Counted from the first letter of the stretch, positions 53,466 to 63,588 are shown. The stretch: DNA of 64,000 nucleotides from Sphingobacterium pedocola (GCF_015209965.1 NZ_MU158690.1:496854-560853); one strand, 5' to 3'. A program made the numbers and translations. Notes: generated by a model from the sequence alone, not told the origin.

Positions 53466-53687
53466 ATGATGAAAAATTCAGAAATCGTAGAATTATCAAA
53501 AGAGGACTTAGCAGCTCGTCTTGTAGAAGAAAAGACTGCCCTTAACAAATTGAAATTTGCACATGCTGTTTCTGCTATCGAGAATCCAAACGTTCTTAAA
53601 GCAGCTCGCAAGTCTATCGCTCGTATCTCCACTGAGATTACGAAACGTAAGAATGCTGAAAAATCTGAAACAGCCTCTGAGGCATAA
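53466..53687 (+). CDS. rpmC: 50S ribosomal protein L29
   Basis: 73 residues. The helical pattern SEIVELSKEDLAARLVEEK and NPNVLKAARKSIARISTEI matches L29, which lies at the tunnel exit beside L23. The start could be either of two ATGs (53466 or 53469). The C-terminus is slightly longer and Glu/Ser-rich. Confidence 0.95.
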   Translation: MMKNSEIVELSKEDLAARLVEEKTALNKLKFAHAVSAIENPNVLKAARKSIARISTEITKRKNAEKSETASEA

Positions 53688-53700
53688 AAATTAAGTCGAA

Positions 53701-53955
53701 ATGGAAAGAAAATTAAGAAAAACAAGAATCGGCTTAGTAGTTAGCAACAAAATGGACAAATCCATTGTAGTAGCTGTTGAACGTAAAGTAAAACACCCTA
53801 TCTATGGTAAGTTCGTAAAGAAAACTACTAAATTCAAAGCTCATGACGAAACTAATACCTGCGGTATCGGCGATACGGTATTAATTATGGAAACACGTCC
53901 GCTGAGTAAGACAAAGAACTGGAGATTAGTTGAAATTTTAGAAAGAGCTAAATAA
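53701..53955 (+). CDS. rpsQ: 30S ribosomal protein S17
   Basis: 84 residues. [24 protein letters not shown] and [19 protein letters not shown] are diagnostic of S17, an OB-fold protein binding 16S rRNA early in assembly. The next gene starts one base after its stop. Confidence 0.97.
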   Translation: MERKLRKTRIGLVVSNKMDKSIVVAVERKVKHPIYGKFVKKTTKFKAHDETNTCGIGDTVLIMETRPLSKTKNWRLVEILERAK

Positions 53956-53956
53956 C

Positions 53957-54325
53957 ATGGTACAACAAGAATCAAGACTAAATGTGGCTGACAATAGCGG
54001 AGCTAAAGAAGTTTTAGTAATCCGTGTATTGGGCGGTACGCGCAAGCGTTATGCATCTATCGGTGATAAAATTGTTGTTACCGTTAAGAGCGCTTTACCT
54101 TCTGGAAACGTGAAAAAAGGATCAGTTTCTAAAGCGGTAGTGGTTCGTACGAAAAAGGAAATACGTCGTAAAGATGGTTCTTACATTCGTTTCGATGACA
54201 ACGCGGCAGTATTATTAAATAACAACGATGAACCACGTGGAACACGTATCTTTGGCCCGGTTGCAAGAGAATTACGTGAGAAGCAGTTCATGAAAATTGT
54301 ATCACTAGCACCGGAGGTTTTATAA
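53957..54325 (+). CDS. rplN: 50S ribosomal protein L14
   Basis: 122 residues, the standard length. [18 protein letters not shown] and the C-terminal [23 protein letters not shown] are nearly invariant in L14, which lies at the subunit interface and binds L19. Confidence 0.98.
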   Translation: MVQQESRLNVADNSGAKEVLVIRVLGGTRKRYASIGDKIVVTVKSALPSGNVKKGSVSKAVVVRTKKEIRRKDGSYIRFDDNAAVLLNNNDEPRGTRIFGPVARELREKQFMKIVSLAPEVL

Positions 54326-54327
54326 TT

Positions 54328-54669
54328 ATGGCACACAAAACAACAACAACTCACAAGATCAAAATTAAAAAAGGTGATTTAGTGAAAGTTATCGCTGGTA
54401 ACTCTAAAGGTAAGCAAGGAAAGGTATTGCAAATTTTAGTGGATGCAAACAGAGCTATCGTTGAAGGCGCTAACATCGTAAAAAAACACACTAAACCAAG
54501 TGCAGCTAATCCTAATGGTGGTATCATTGAGAAAGAGGCTGCTATCAACATCTCTAACTTGGCTTTAATCGATCCTAAAACGGGTGAAACAACACGTGTA
54601 GGACGTAAAGTAAATGCAGATGGTAAAATAGTTCGTTACGCAAAAAAATCAGGAGAGGAGATCAAATAA
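54328..54669 (+). CDS. rplX: 50S ribosomal protein L24
   Basis: 113 residues. The KOW motif [23 protein letters not shown] (about residues 14-36) and the [11 protein letters not shown] stretch identify L24, an assembly initiator. Its stop overlaps the rplE start by one base. Confidence 0.97.
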   Translation: MAHKTTTTHKIKIKKGDLVKVIAGNSKGKQGKVLQILVDANRAIVEGANIVKKHTKPSAANPNGGIIEKEAAINISNLALIDPKTGETTRVGRKVNADGKIVRYAKKSGEEIK

Positions 54670-55238
54670 TGGCTTACGTACCAAGATTAAAAGCAAAATA
54701 TGCGGAGGAAATCCGTACAACGCTTAAAGAAAAATTTCAGTATAAAAGTGTTATGCAGGTTCCGAAACTGGAAAAAATTGTCGTATCACAGGGTATTGGA
54801 GCGGCTACAGCTGACAAGAAATTAATTGATAGTGCAATTGCAGAATTGACATTGATTACAGGTCAACAAGCTGTCGCTACTAAATCGAAAAAAGATATTT
54901 CGAACTTTAAATTACGTAAAGGTATGCCAATTGGAGCTCGCGTAACGTTACGTGACAACAATATGTATGAATTCCTTGATCGTTTGATCGCAGTATCTTT
55001 GCCTCGTATCCGTGATTTCCGCGGTATCAATGACAAAGGATTTGACGGAAGAGGTAACTACAACTTAGGCGTTACTGAACAAATTATCTTCCCTGAGATT
55101 AACATTGACAAGATCAATAAAATCCAAGGTATGGATATTACATTTGTGACTTCAGCAGGTAATGATATCGAAGCATTGGAATTATTAAAGCAATTCGGTT
55201 TACCGTTCAAAAATCAAAATTCGAATAACAATGGCTAA
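54669..55238 (+). CDS. rplE: 50S ribosomal protein L5
   Basis: 189 residues. The [22 protein letters not shown] and [32 protein letters not shown] stretches are those of L5, which binds 5S rRNA in the central protuberance. Overlaps rpsN by eight bases. Confidence 0.98.
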   Translation: MAYVPRLKAKYAEEIRTTLKEKFQYKSVMQVPKLEKIVVSQGIGAATADKKLIDSAIAELTLITGQQAVATKSKKDISNFKLRKGMPIGARVTLRDNNMYEFLDRLIAVSLPRIRDFRGINDKGFDGRGNYNLGVTEQIIFPEINIDKINKIQGMDITFVTSAGNDIEALELLKQFGLPFKNQNSNNNG

Positions 55239-55500
55239 AGAAGGATTAAAAGCACGCGAAGTAAAGCGTCAAAAATTGGTAGCTAAATTTGCAGAAAAAC
55301 GCGCAGCTTTGAAGGAGGCTGGTGATTATGCAGCCTTAGATAAATTACCGAAGAATGCTTCCCCGGTACGTTTACACAACCGTTGTAAATTAACTGGTCG
55401 TCCTAAAGGATATATGCGTCAATTTGGTATCTCTCGTGTTACTTTCCGAGAGATGGCTTTAGATGGAAAGATCCCGGGAGTGAAAAAAGCTTCTTGGTAA
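55231..55500 (+). CDS. rpsN: 30S ribosomal protein S14 (zinc-free type)
   Basis: 89 residues with [27 protein letters not shown] and the terminal GVKKASW of S14. It is the longer form with a single Cys in place of the CxxC-CxxC zinc site of the 61-residue form. It is followed by a promoter-like TACTTTTG and a terminator-like hairpin, so it may close the first transcription unit of the superoperon. Confidence 0.97.
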   Translation: MAKEGLKAREVKRQKLVAKFAEKRAALKEAGDYAALDKLPKNASPVRLHNRCKLTGRPKGYMRQFGISRVTFREMALDGKIPGVKKASW

Positions 55501-55796
55501 TAGAAAAAAATATTTACTTTTGCCCGGATAAACCTGAAAAATGGTTTATCGGGTTTTTTCATTGAAATAGTTATTTAGTCCATGCTGCCTCCGGCGGTAT
55601 GAGCGCCGAAATGTAATTGTATCAATTAGTTCGTTACACTTGGTGTTTATTTTAATGATAACAAAGCTTGCTTGAACTATTTATATAGTCCCTATTGCTA
55701 TTCAAGCAGGTTTACTTTGCGAATTTTATTAACAGATAGTAGGTCAATGGCTTAGGTTAGCCAAAGAAACCATTATCCTAATTTTATATTACAATA
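55501..55796. other. long spacer between rpsN and rpsH
   Basis: 296 bases within the superoperon. They hold a TACTTTTG element (55515-55522), a hairpin ending in T (55523-55560), and an inverted pair TGCTTGAA (near 55668) with TTCAAGCA (near 55704). No gene is seen. The segment may contain a secondary promoter or leader for rpsH onward. Confidence 0.55.
55523..55560 (+). terminator. terminator-like hairpin inside the ribosomal protein superoperon
   Basis: CCCGGATAAACC (55523-55534) pairs with GGTTTATCGGG (55543-55553), with one bulged base, and is followed by TTTTTTC. It could end transcripts after rpsN or attenuate the downstream genes. A promoter-like TACTTTTG directly upstream means a very short RNA might be made. 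Confidence 0.65.
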
Positions 55797-56195
55797 ATGA
55801 ATACAGATCCAATAGCGGATTACCTTACACGAGTAAGGAATGCCATTAAGGCCAACCACAGGGTTGTTGAAATTCCTGCATCGAACCTTAAGAAGGAAAT
55901 TACTAAAGTTCTTTTTGACAAAGGTTACATTGCTAATTACAAATTCATCGAAGAGGGACCTCAAGGTTCGATCAAGATTGCTTTGAAGTACAATCCGATT
56001 AGCAAAGTACCGGCTATTCGCACACTGACACGTGTGAGTAAACCTGGTTTAAGAAAGTATGCAGGTGTTGACAGCATGCCTCGCGTTTTGAATGGTTTGG
56101 GTGTTGCTATCTTGTCTACATCGAAAGGTGTAATGACAGATAAAGAAGCTCGCATACAAAACGTAGGTGGTGAAGTTTTATGTTACGTTTATTAA
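55797..56195 (+). CDS. rpsH: 30S ribosomal protein S8
   Basis: 132 residues. DPIADYLTRVRNAIKANHRVVEIPAS and the C-terminal TSKGVMTDKEARIQNVGGEVLCYVY are S8, a central 16S rRNA binder. In E. coli S8 also represses the spc operon by binding its messenger; the long structured spacer upstream makes a comparable site possible here. Confidence 0.98.
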   Translation: MNTDPIADYLTRVRNAIKANHRVVEIPASNLKKEITKVLFDKGYIANYKFIEEGPQGSIKIALKYNPISKVPAIRTLTRVSKPGLRKYAGVDSMPRVLNGLGVAILSTSKGVMTDKEARIQNVGGEVLCYVY

Positions 56196-56218
56196 TCTAG
56201 GAAAAAACACACAAAGAG

Positions 56219-56773
56219 ATGTCAAGAATTGGAAAAGCGCCTATCGCTATCCCTTCGGGAGTATCGATAGCTGTATCAGATAAGAATCTGGTAACAGTGA
56301 AAGGCCCTAAAGGTGAATTAACACAACAAGTAGACAGCGACATTACCGTAAAAGAAGAAGATGGCAACATCGTGGTAAGTCGTCCTACCGAACAAAAAAA
56401 GCACAAAGCATTACACGGGTTATATCGCGCATTAATCAATAATATGGTTGTGGGCGTAACAGAAGGTTACAAGACTACGCAGGAGTTAGTCGGTGTAGGT
56501 TACCGTGCTTCAAACAACGGGAATACATTAGAGTTAACATTAGGTTTCTCTCACCAGATTGTTTTTGTATTGCCACAGGAAGTTAAAATTACAACAACTG
56601 CTGAGAAAGGTAAAAACCCTACTATTACTTTGGAATCTACTGATAAGCAATTAATTGGTCAAGTAGCAGCTAAGATCCGCAGCTTCCGTAAACCAGAGCC
56701 TTACAAAGGTAAAGGTGTTAAGTTTGCAGGTGAAGTATTAAGAAGAAAAGCAGGTAAATCAGCTAAAAAATAA
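56219..56773 (+). CDS. rplF: 50S ribosomal protein L6
   Basis: 184 residues. [15 protein letters not shown] at the start and the closing [26 protein letters not shown] motif are characteristic of L6, located near the sarcin-ricin loop. Length is close to the E. coli protein (177). Confidence 0.98.
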   Translation: MSRIGKAPIAIPSGVSIAVSDKNLVTVKGPKGELTQQVDSDITVKEEDGNIVVSRPTEQKKHKALHGLYRALINNMVVGVTEGYKTTQELVGVGYRASNNGNTLELTLGFSHQIVFVLPQEVKITTTAEKGKNPTITLESTDKQLIGQVAAKIRSFRKPEPYKGKGVKFAGEVLRRKAGKSAKK

Positions 56774-56778
56774 TAACC

Positions 56779-57132
56779 ATGGCAGGAAGTAAAACAAATC
56801 GCCGAGAGCGAATTAAAAAAGGAATTAGAAAGAACCTGACTGGATCGGTTGAACGTCCACGTTTATCAGTTTTTAGAAGTAATAAAGGTATCTACGCTCA
56901 AATTATCGATGACACAACGGGGAAAACTTTAGTATCTGCTTCTAGCAGTTCAAAGGATTTTTCAGGCTCAGGTAATAAAGTAGAGCTATCTAAAGCAGTA
57001 GGTAAATTAGTAGCAGAGAAAGCTGTAGCAGCAGGTATTAGCAAAGTAGTTTTTGACCGTAATGGGTACTTATACCATGGCCGTATCAGATCATTGGCTG
57101 AAGGTGCTCGCGAAGGCGGTTTAGACTTTTAA
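56779..57132 (+). CDS. rplR: 50S ribosomal protein L18
   Basis: 117 residues. [33 protein letters not shown] and the end [21 protein letters not shown] are L18, which joins L5 on 5S rRNA. Confidence 0.97.
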   Translation: MAGSKTNRRERIKKGIRKNLTGSVERPRLSVFRSNKGIYAQIIDDTTGKTLVSASSSSKDFSGSGNKVELSKAVGKLVAEKAVAAGISKVVFDRNGYLYHGRIRSLAEGAREGGLDF

Positions 57133-57143
57133 TCAATATAGAA

Positions 57144-57662
57144 ATGGCATTAAGCAATATAAAAAGAGTAAAATCAAGCGAAATTGAATTAAAAGATCGC
57201 TTAGTAAGCATCCAGCGCGTAGCAAAAGTGACTAAAGGTGGTCGTACGTTTAGTTTTTCTGCTATCGTAGTTGTTGGTGATGAAAACGGTATCGTGGGTT
57301 ATGGCCTTGGTAAGGCAAAAGAGGTTACTGAAGCAATTACTAAAGGTATCGATGATGCTAAAAAGAATTTGGTTAAAGTTCCTATTATCAACGGCACGGT
57401 TCCGCACGAGCAATACGGTAAATATTCAGGAGGATCGGTATTGATCAAACCAGCTGTACACGGTACAGGAGTATTAGCGGGCGGTGCGATGCGCGCGGTA
57501 TTGGAATCAGCTGGTATCAAAGACGTATTGGCTAAATCATTAGGATCGTCGAATCCACACAATGTGGTGAAAGCAACAGTTGACGCTTTAGCGAGCATGC
57601 GTGATGCATATACAGTGGCCCAACACCGTGGTGTTGATTTAAACAAAGTATTTAACGGTTAA
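57144..57662 (+). CDS. rpsE: 30S ribosomal protein S5
   Basis: 172 residues. The double-strand RNA-binding-like part with [33 protein letters not shown] and the [18 protein letters not shown] motif identify S5, which guards decoding accuracy and is a spectinomycin-resistance site. Confidence 0.98.
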   Translation: MALSNIKRVKSSEIELKDRLVSIQRVAKVTKGGRTFSFSAIVVVGDENGIVGYGLGKAKEVTEAITKGIDDAKKNLVKVPIINGTVPHEQYGKYSGGSVLIKPAVHGTGVLAGGAMRAVLESAGIKDVLAKSLGSSNPHNVVKATVDALASMRDAYTVAQHRGVDLNKVFNG

Positions 57663-57667
57663 TTATC

Positions 57668-57847
57668 ATGGCAAAAATCAAAATCACCCAGATAAAGAGC
57701 GTTATCGACAGAAGCGAGCGCCAAAAGAAAACTATTGAGGCATTAGGTTTGAGAAAATTGAACCACTCGGTAGAGGTTGAAGCTACACCGGCTATTATCG
57801 GTATGGTACGTAAAGTAAACCATTTAGTAGCTATAGAGACTATCTAA
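57668..57847 (+). CDS. rpmD: 50S ribosomal protein L30
   Basis: 59 residues, translated here from ATG at 57668 to TAA at 57845-57847. It has IKITQIKSVIDRSERQKKTIEALGLRKL and VRKVNHLVAIE, the two conserved parts of L30. It sits between rpsE and rplO as in other bacteria. Confidence 0.96.
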   Translation: MAKIKITQIKSVIDRSERQKKTIEALGLRKLNHSVEVEATPAIIGMVRKVNHLVAIETI

Positions 57848-57852
57848 AATAA

Positions 57853-57887
57853 ATTAATGGAAGAGGTATTTTACCTTTTCCATTAAT
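57853..57887 (+). promoter_or_regulatory. long hairpin in the rpmD-rplO spacer
   Basis: A 16-base-pair stem (57853-57868 with 57872-57887, one G-T pair) with a three-base loop begins five bases after the rpmD stop. No T run follows, so a processing or regulatory site is more likely than termination. Confidence 0.6.
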
Positions 57888-57960
57888 CGTTAATAATCAA
57901 ATTGTCAATCGTTGTGTCCTGTTTAGTGAGAGCGAAGGCGCAACATAATCTTAGTTTAGA

Positions 57961-58407
57961 ATGAACTTAAGTAATTTAAGACCAGCAGCTGGTTCAACAA
58001 AAAGCAAAAAACGTATCGGTCGTGGTCAAGGTTCTGGCCGTGGAGGTACTTCAACACGTGGTCACAAAGGGGCAGGTTCTCGTTCTGGTAACAGTGCGAA
58101 GATCGGTTTCGAAGGAGGTCAAATGCCTCTGCAACGTCGTGTACCTAAATTTGGTTTCAAGAACATCAACCGTGTAGAATACAACGGAGTTAATTTAGAC
58201 GTATTGCAAAGTCTTGTTGAGAAATTTAATTTAACAACTATTGATTTTGATACATTAAAAGTTCATGGTTTAGCTTCTAAAAATGACTTAATTAAAGTAT
58301 TAGGTCGTGGCGAATTTACTGCTAAAGTAGAAGTTAAGGCACATGCGTTTTCAGCTTCTGCACAAAAGGCTATAGAGGCTGCCGGTGGTTCTATCGTTAA
58401 ACTTTAA
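57961..58407 (+). CDS. rplO: 50S ribosomal protein L15
   Basis: 148 residues. The glycine-rich N-terminus with [24 protein letters not shown] and the [16 protein letters not shown] motif are those of L15, a late assembly protein. It is three bases before secY. Confidence 0.97.
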   Translation: MNLSNLRPAAGSTKSKKRIGRGQGSGRGGTSTRGHKGAGSRSGNSAKIGFEGGQMPLQRRVPKFGFKNINRVEYNGVNLDVLQSLVEKFNLTTIDFDTLKVHGLASKNDLIKVLGRGEFTAKVEVKAHAFSASAQKAIEAAGGSIVKL

Positions 58408-58410
58408 TAC

Positions 58411-59748
58411 ATGAAGAAACTAATCACAACCTTAACCAATATATGGAAGATCGAAGATCTACGTAAGCGTATTTTAAATACCTTACTTTTTCTTCTCATC
58501 TATCGTGTTGGATGTCATGTGGTGCTGCCAGGTGTTAATCCAGATGCGTTAGTTACTGGGCAAAAAGAAGGCCTTCTAGGTCTATTGGATATGTTTGCTG
58601 GGGGATCATTCTCCCGTTCGGCTATCTTTGCTCTAGGTGTAATGCCTTATATTTCTGCATCTATCGTTGTACAGTTATTGGGGATTGCAGTTCCTGCTTT
58701 TCAAAAAATGCAAAAGGAAGGTGAGTCTGGGCGTAAAAAAATGACGCAGATTACACGTTACCTTACATTGGCTATTACCTTGGTACAAGCGGTAGCATAT
58801 GTGAGAACACAAATTGAGCCAGCGGCTAAAACAATTGCTGACCCAATGTTCACTATCCTTTCTGCTTTTGTTTTGACTGCAGGTACGTTGTTTGTGATGT
58901 GGTTGGGTGAGAAAATCACTGATAAAGGTATCGGTAATGGTATTTCGTTAATCATTATGGCAGGTATTATTGCGCAGCTTCCTGCTGGTATTACAGCAGA
59001 ATGGGCTTCGCGGATGGCACCTAGCGGTGGTGGTATTATTCCGCTATTATTGGAATTTATTGCGTTGTTTTTTGTCGTTATCTTCACTATTTTGGTAGTA
59101 CAGGGTGTACGCAAGATTCCGGTACAGTATGCTAAGAAGATTGTCGGTAATAAACAAGTAGGTGGTGTGCGTCAGTACATCCCTTTGAAAGTGAATGCTG
59201 CCGGGGTTATGCCCATTATCTTTGCACAGGCAATTATGTTTTTGCCCATGTCTTTATCACAGTTTTTTCCAAATATTCAATCCGATTTCTTGACTTCCTT
59301 GAGCAACTATACTTCGGTGACGTATAATGTGACTTTTGCAATTTTGATTATTGCATTTACATTTTTCTATACCGCTATTATGGTTAACCCTCAACAGATG
59401 TCTGAGGATATGAAGAAAAATGGAGGATTTATTCCTGGGATCAAACCGGGGTTTGACACGAATCTATTTATAGATAATGTGATTTCTCGTATTACATTTC
59501 CGGGAGCATTCTTTTTGGCAATCATTGCTATTTTACCTGCGATAGCCAGCTTGTTCGGTGTGAACAATCAATTTGCGCACTTTTACGGAGGTACGTCGTT
59601 ATTGATTTTAGTGGGAGTAGTTTTGGATACATTGCAACAGATCGAAAGTCATTTATTGATGCGTCATTACGACGGGTTAATGAAAACGGGTCGTGTTAAA
59701 GGCCGTTCAGCAGCTACCGTAGAAGGATATGATCAATCGGCTATTTAA
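58411..59748 (+). CDS. secY: protein translocase subunit SecY
   Basis: 445 residues with about ten membrane helices. The plug region GGSFSRSAIFALGVMPYISASIVVQLL and loop QKEGESGRKKMTQITRYLT, and the cytoplasmic loop PVQYAKKIVG before helix 7, are diagnostic of SecY. It forms the channel for proteins entering or crossing the inner membrane, with SecE and SecG encoded elsewhere. The order rplO-secY-map without adk between is usual in Bacteroidota. Confidence 0.98.
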   Translation: MKKLITTLTNIWKIEDLRKRILNTLLFLLIYRVGCHVVLPGVNPDALVTGQKEGLLGLLDMFAGGSFSRSAIFALGVMPYISASIVVQLLGIAVPAFQKMQKEGESGRKKMTQITRYLTLAITLVQAVAYVRTQIEPAAKTIADPMFTILSAFVLTAGTLFVMWLGEKITDKGIGNGISLIIMAGIIAQLPAGITAEWASRMAPSGGGIIPLLLEFIALFFVVIFTILVVQGVRKIPVQYAKKIVGNKQVGGVRQYIPLKVNAAGVMPIIFAQAIMFLPMSLSQFFPNIQSDFLTSLSNYTSVTYNVTFAILIIAFTFFYTAIMVNPQQMSEDMKKNGGFIPGIKPGFDTNLFIDNVISRITFPGAFFLAIIAILPAIASLFGVNNQFAHFYGGTSLLILVGVVLDTLQQIESHLLMRHYDGLMKTGRVKGRSAATVEGYDQSAI

Positions 59749-59754
59749 TCTCTA

Positions 59755-60537
59755 ATGTCTAAAGTAATTTATAAAACAGAAGAAGAGATTGAGCAAGTGC
59801 GAGAGTCTGCAAATGTACTCTCGCATTTACTTGCTGAGATTGCCAAGGAAATAAAGCCAGGTATTACTACTTTGTCCCTTGATAAATTGGCGCACGATTA
59901 CATTCATGATCATGGAGGAACACCAGCGTTCTTGAATTATCACGGATTCCCATATTCATTATGTATCTCTGTGAATGATCAAATTGTACATGGATTTCCA
60001 AGCGATTATGTGATTAAAGAAGGTGATTTGATCTCTGTGGATGGAGGTGTTAATCTCAATGGATTTATAAGTGATTCGGCATATACTTTTGGTATAGGTG
60101 AGATCTCCGCAGAGGCTCAACAGCTATTAGAAGTTACAAAGGATGCTTTGTACAAAGGCTTAGAGCAGGCTGTCGCAGGTAAGCGTGTGGGAGATATCTC
60201 TTCAGCAATTCAAGAATATGTTCAACCTTATAATTTCGGTATTGTTCGTGAGTTAGTAGGACATGGTGTGGGGCTTCATTTACATGAAAAACCCGAAATA
60301 CCTAACTATGGAAAACGCGGTTCAGGCCCTAAATTAGAGCCAGGTTTGGTAATTTGTATCGAACCAATGATTAATGCCGGCAAGGCCGGGGTTAAGTTCT
60401 GGGATGATGGATGGACCGTAAGTACACAGGATGGTAAGCTATCCGCTCACTTCGAACAAATGGTTGCAATACGTAAAGGCCAACCTGATGTGTTGTTATC
60501 ATTTGAGCATGTTGAGAAAGTTTTGGATAAAAAGTAA
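59755..60537 (+). CDS. map: methionine aminopeptidase
   Basis: 260 residues of the type I metalloaminopeptidase fold. Metal ligands lie in GDLISVDGGVNLNGFISDSAYTF (two Asp), GHGVGLHLHEKPEIPNY (His), CIEPMINAG (Glu) and HFEQMVA (Glu). It removes the initiator methionine from new proteins. It starts six bases after secY; infA has its own promoter just past the stop. Confidence 0.97.
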   Translation: MSKVIYKTEEEIEQVRESANVLSHLLAEIAKEIKPGITTLSLDKLAHDYIHDHGGTPAFLNYHGFPYSLCISVNDQIVHGFPSDYVIKEGDLISVDGGVNLNGFISDSAYTFGIGEISAEAQQLLEVTKDALYKGLEQAVAGKRVGDISSAIQEYVQPYNFGIVRELVGHGVGLHLHEKPEIPNYGKRGSGPKLEPGLVICIEPMINAGKAGVKFWDDGWTVSTQDGKLSAHFEQMVAIRKGQPDVLLSFEHVEKVLDKK

Positions 60538-60567
60538 TTGGTTTTCAATATTTTTTATTTATCTTTG
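60538..60567 (+). promoter_or_regulatory. promoter of infA-rpmJ-rpsM-rpsK-rpsD-rpoA-rplQ
   Basis: TTG (60538-60540), exactly 19 bases, then TATCTTTG (60560-60567) fits TTTG-N19-TAnnTTTG. A start near 60574 leaves about 40 bases to the infA ATG. Confidence 0.8.
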
Positions 60568-60615
60568 CACTCCTGTTTGTGCAGGTTGTTAACAACGTAA
60601 ATAAGTAATTGACAT

Positions 60616-60834
60616 ATGGCTAAACAAGCCTCGATAGAACAAGACGGTATAATTAGAGAGGCACTTTCTAATGCAATGTTCCGTGTAGAATTAGAAAATG
60701 GACACGAGATTATTGCTCACATATCCGGTAAAATGCGGATGCATTATATCAAGATTTTACCTGGAGACAAGGTGAAATTGGAAATGTCTCCCTATGATCT
60801 GACTAAAGGAAGAATAACTTATCGTTATAAATAA
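60616..60834 (+). CDS. infA: translation initiation factor IF-1
   Basis: 72 residues, the standard length. It has the OB-fold pattern [45 protein letters not shown] and the closing [14 protein letters not shown] of IF-1, which binds the ribosomal A site during initiation. A promoter directly upstream makes it the head of the alpha segment. Confidence 0.98.
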   Translation: MAKQASIEQDGIIREALSNAMFRVELENGHEIIAHISGKMRMHYIKILPGDKVKLEMSPYDLTKGRITYRYK

Positions 60835-60869
60835 GGTTTTGCTCTAATAGAGCTTAAATAATTAGTAAA

Positions 60870-60986
60870 ATGAAAGTAAGAGCATCAGTAAAAAAACGTA
60901 GTGCGGATTGTAAAATCATCCGTCGTAAAGGAAAAATTTTTGTGATCAACAAGAAGAACCCGAAATTTAAACAACGTCAGGGATAA
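60870..60986 (+). CDS. rpmJ: 50S ribosomal protein L36 (zinc-free type)
   Basis: 38 residues, found by direct translation from 60870. [22 protein letters not shown] and NPKFKQRQG are the L36 pattern. Of the four zinc ligands of E. coli L36 (three Cys and one His) only one Cys is kept (position 14); the others are Ser, Asn and Phe, so it should not bind zinc. It lies between infA and rpsM, as expected. Confidence 0.95.
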   Translation: MKVRASVKKRSADCKIIRRKGKIFVINKKNPKFKQRQG

Positions 60987-61015
60987 TTTATTAACAAAAT
61001 CGCTTAAAATAGTAT

Positions 61016-61393
61016 ATGGCAAGGATATCAGGTATAGATTTACCTAAAAACAAAAGAGGTGTGATTGGCCTTACTTATATTTTTGGTATTGGTCGCAACA
61101 CTGCTGCTTATATCTTAGATAAGGCAGGTATCAGTCAAGACGTAAAAGTATCAGAGTGGGATGATGATCAATTGTCCGCTATTCGTACGATCATCAATGA
61201 TGAGATCAAAGTAGAAGGTGCTTTACGTTCGGAAGTTCAGTTGAACATCAAACGTTTGATGGACATAGGTTGTTACCGTGGCTTACGTCACCGTAAACAT
61301 TTACCAGTTCGCGGTCAACGTACTAAGAACAATACGCGTACACGTAAAGGTAAACGTAAAACAGTTGCAAACAAGAAAAAGGCTACTAAATAA
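61016..61393 (+). CDS. rpsM: 30S ribosomal protein S13
   Basis: 125 residues. [25 protein letters not shown] and the [26 protein letters not shown] motif with a basic tail are S13, which binds P-site tRNA and contacts S19. Confidence 0.98.
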   Translation: MARISGIDLPKNKRGVIGLTYIFGIGRNTAAYILDKAGISQDVKVSEWDDDQLSAIRTIINDEIKVEGALRSEVQLNIKRLMDIGCYRGLRHRKHLPVRGQRTKNNTRTRKGKRKTVANKKKATK

Positions 61394-61403
61394 TCTTTAA
61401 GAA

Positions 61404-61793
61404 ATGGCTAAAACTAAAAAAGCTACCAAAAAGCGTATCGTAGTTATCGAAGCTATTGGTCAAGCTCATATCAACGCTACCTTTAACAACATTATTATTA
61501 CGTTGACAAACAATTCAGGTCAAACAATTTCATGGTCTAGTGCTGGTAAAATGGGCTTCAGGGGTTCTAAAAAGAATACTCCTTATGCAGCTTCTCAAGC
61601 GGCTAACGACTGTGGTAAAGTTGCTCATGACTTGGGTTTACGTAAAGTCGAAGTATTCGTTAAAGGTCCAGGTGCAGGACGCGAGTCTGCAATCCGTACA
61701 TTACAAACTGTGGGTATCGATGTAACTATCATCAAAGATATTACTCCGCTTCCTCATAACGGTTGTCGTCCTCCAAAACGCAGAAGAGTTTAA
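61404..61793 (+). CDS. rpsK: 30S ribosomal protein S11
   Basis: 129 residues. [43 protein letters not shown] and the end THGCR-like [18 protein letters not shown] identify S11, part of the small-subunit platform. Confidence 0.98.
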   Translation: MAKTKKATKKRIVVIEAIGQAHINATFNNIIITLTNNSGQTISWSSAGKMGFRGSKKNTPYAASQAANDCGKVAHDLGLRKVEVFVKGPGAGRESAIRTLQTVGIDVTIIKDITPLPHNGCRPPKRRRV

Positions 61794-61861
61794 TAAATAT
61801 TATTGTTTAAGAATAAGATTCATCAGTTATAGGCTGATAGATACTTCAAACAGAAAAAGAA

Positions 61862-62470
61862 ATGGCAAGATATACAGGACCAAAGTCCAAAATTGCGCGT
61901 AAATTTAGAGAGCCAATTTTTGGCCCAGATAAGGCGTTAGAAAAAAAGAATTATCCTCCTGGTCAACACGGACCTTCAAAGAGAAGAGGCAAACAATCTG
62001 AATATGCTATTCAGTTGTTAGAGAAGCAAAAAGCAAAATATACCTATGGTGTATTGGAACGTCAATTTGCTAATTTATTTGCAAAAGCATCGGCAAAACA
62101 AGGTATCACAGGTGAGAACTTCTTGAAATTATTAGAAGCTCGCTTAGATAATGTGGTATATCGCTTAGGAATTGCTCCTACTCGTTCTGCCGCTCGTCAA
62201 TTAGTTTCACACAAGCACATCAATGTTAACGGTAGTTTAGTTAACATTCCATCATATAGCTTACGTCCAGGTGATGTAATCTCTGTTCGCGAACGTTCAC
62301 AATCATTAGAAGCTATCAGTACATCTGTAGCCGGAAGAGCAATCAATAAATTTGCTTGGTTGGAGTGGAATGTAAGCGATTTGACAGGTACGTTCGTTAC
62401 TTTCCCAGAAAGAGCTGATATTCCTGAAAATATTAAAGAGAACTTAATCGTAGAGTTATACTCTAAATAA
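61862..62470 (+). CDS. rpsD: 30S ribosomal protein S4
   Basis: 202 residues. The N-terminal [19 protein letters not shown] and the S4 RNA-binding domain ([30 protein letters not shown]) are present. S4 starts assembly of the 30S body and in E. coli represses the alpha operon. No zinc-binding cysteines are seen at the N-terminus. The 68-base spacer before it has a small ATCAG/CTGAT hairpin. Confidence 0.98.
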   Translation: MARYTGPKSKIARKFREPIFGPDKALEKKNYPPGQHGPSKRRGKQSEYAIQLLEKQKAKYTYGVLERQFANLFAKASAKQGITGENFLKLLEARLDNVVYRLGIAPTRSAARQLVSHKHINVNGSLVNIPSYSLRPGDVISVRERSQSLEAISTSVAGRAINKFAWLEWNVSDLTGTFVTFPERADIPENIKENLIVELYSK

Positions 62471-62480
62471 TAACTGATAG

Positions 62481-62517
62481 ACATATGTATAATCTGAAAC
62501 TTGGATTATGCATATGT
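62481..62517 (+). promoter_or_regulatory. hairpin in the rpsD-rpoA spacer
   Basis: ACATATGTATAATC (62481-62494) pairs with GATTATGCATATGT (62504-62517), a 14-base stem with one G-T pair and a nine-base loop. No T run follows. Confidence 0.55.
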
Positions 62518-62563
62518 TATTAAGGTATAATTATTGTTATAAAAAAATATTAAAAGAATATAA

Positions 62564-63559
62564 ATGGCAATTTTAGCATTTCAAAGACCGGATAAAGTAA
62601 TCATGCAAAAATCAACAGATTTTGATGGTACTTTCGAATTTCGTCCATTAGAGCCAGGTTTTGGTGTAACTATTGGTAATGCTTTGCGCCGTATTTTATT
62701 GTCCTCACTAGAAGGATATGCAATTACGTCGATAAGGTTTTCTGGCGTTTCGCACGAATTCTCTACGATCAAAGGTGTAGTAGAAGACGTAACCGAGATC
62801 ATCTTAAACTTAAAACAGGTACGTTTCAAAAAGTCAGGTGAGCAAGGTGACAACGAGAAGATCTTTGTAGTTATCAATGGTCAAGATCAATTCAAAGCTG
62901 GTGACATTACTAAGTTTTCGAATAATTTTACAGTTTTGAATCCAGATTTAGTTGTCTGTAATATGGAAACTTCGGTTACTCTTGAAGTTGAATTATCGGT
63001 TTCTAAAGGTCGTGGTTATGTAAATGCTGAAGAAAATAAAGTAACTGATAGTCTTGTAGGGGTAATCGCTATCGATTCGATCTATACTCCGATCAAGAAT
63101 GTGAAATATACCATTGAAAACTACCGTGTAGAGCAAAAGACTGACTACGAGAAGTTGTTGTTAGATATCTCTACCGATGGTTCTATTCACCCTGAAGAGG
63201 CTTTGAAAGAAGCTGCTCGTATTTTAATCCAACACTTTATGCTATTCTCTGACGAAAATATGTTGTTAGAGTCTCAAACTAAAGAGGAAACTAAGGTAGT
63301 AGACGAGGAAATTTTACATATGCGTAAGATCTTGAAAACTGAATTAGTGGATTTAGATCTTTCAGTACGTGCATTAAACTGTCTTAAAGCGGCGGATATT
63401 CGTACTTTAGCAGAGTTAGTGACTTATGACGTAGCTGATATGTTGAAGTTCCGTAACTTTGGTAAAAAATCATTAAGCGAAATTCAAGAGTTGGTTAAAT
63501 CGAAAGGTTTATCATTCGGTATGAATTTGTCTAAGTTTAAATTAGACGAGGATAATTAA
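62564..63559 (+). CDS. rpoA: RNA polymerase subunit alpha
   Basis: 331 residues. The N-terminal dimerisation domain has [36 protein letters not shown], and the C-terminal domain (about 255-325) has [23 protein letters not shown] and [11 protein letters not shown], which contacts DNA and activators. It is the platform for polymerase assembly. A 155-base spacer with two hairpins separates it from rplQ. Confidence 0.98.
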   Translation: MAILAFQRPDKVIMQKSTDFDGTFEFRPLEPGFGVTIGNALRRILLSSLEGYAITSIRFSGVSHEFSTIKGVVEDVTEIILNLKQVRFKKSGEQGDNEKIFVVINGQDQFKAGDITKFSNNFTVLNPDLVVCNMETSVTLEVELSVSKGRGYVNAEENKVTDSLVGVIAIDSIYTPIKNVKYTIENYRVEQKTDYEKLLLDISTDGSIHPEEALKEAARILIQHFMLFSDENMLLESQTKEETKVVDEEILHMRKILKTELVDLDLSVRALNCLKAADIRTLAELVTYDVADMLKFRNFGKKSLSEIQELVKSKGLSFGMNLSKFKLDEDN

Positions 63560-63588
63560 TAGTATATAAAGCGACCTGATGCATAATT

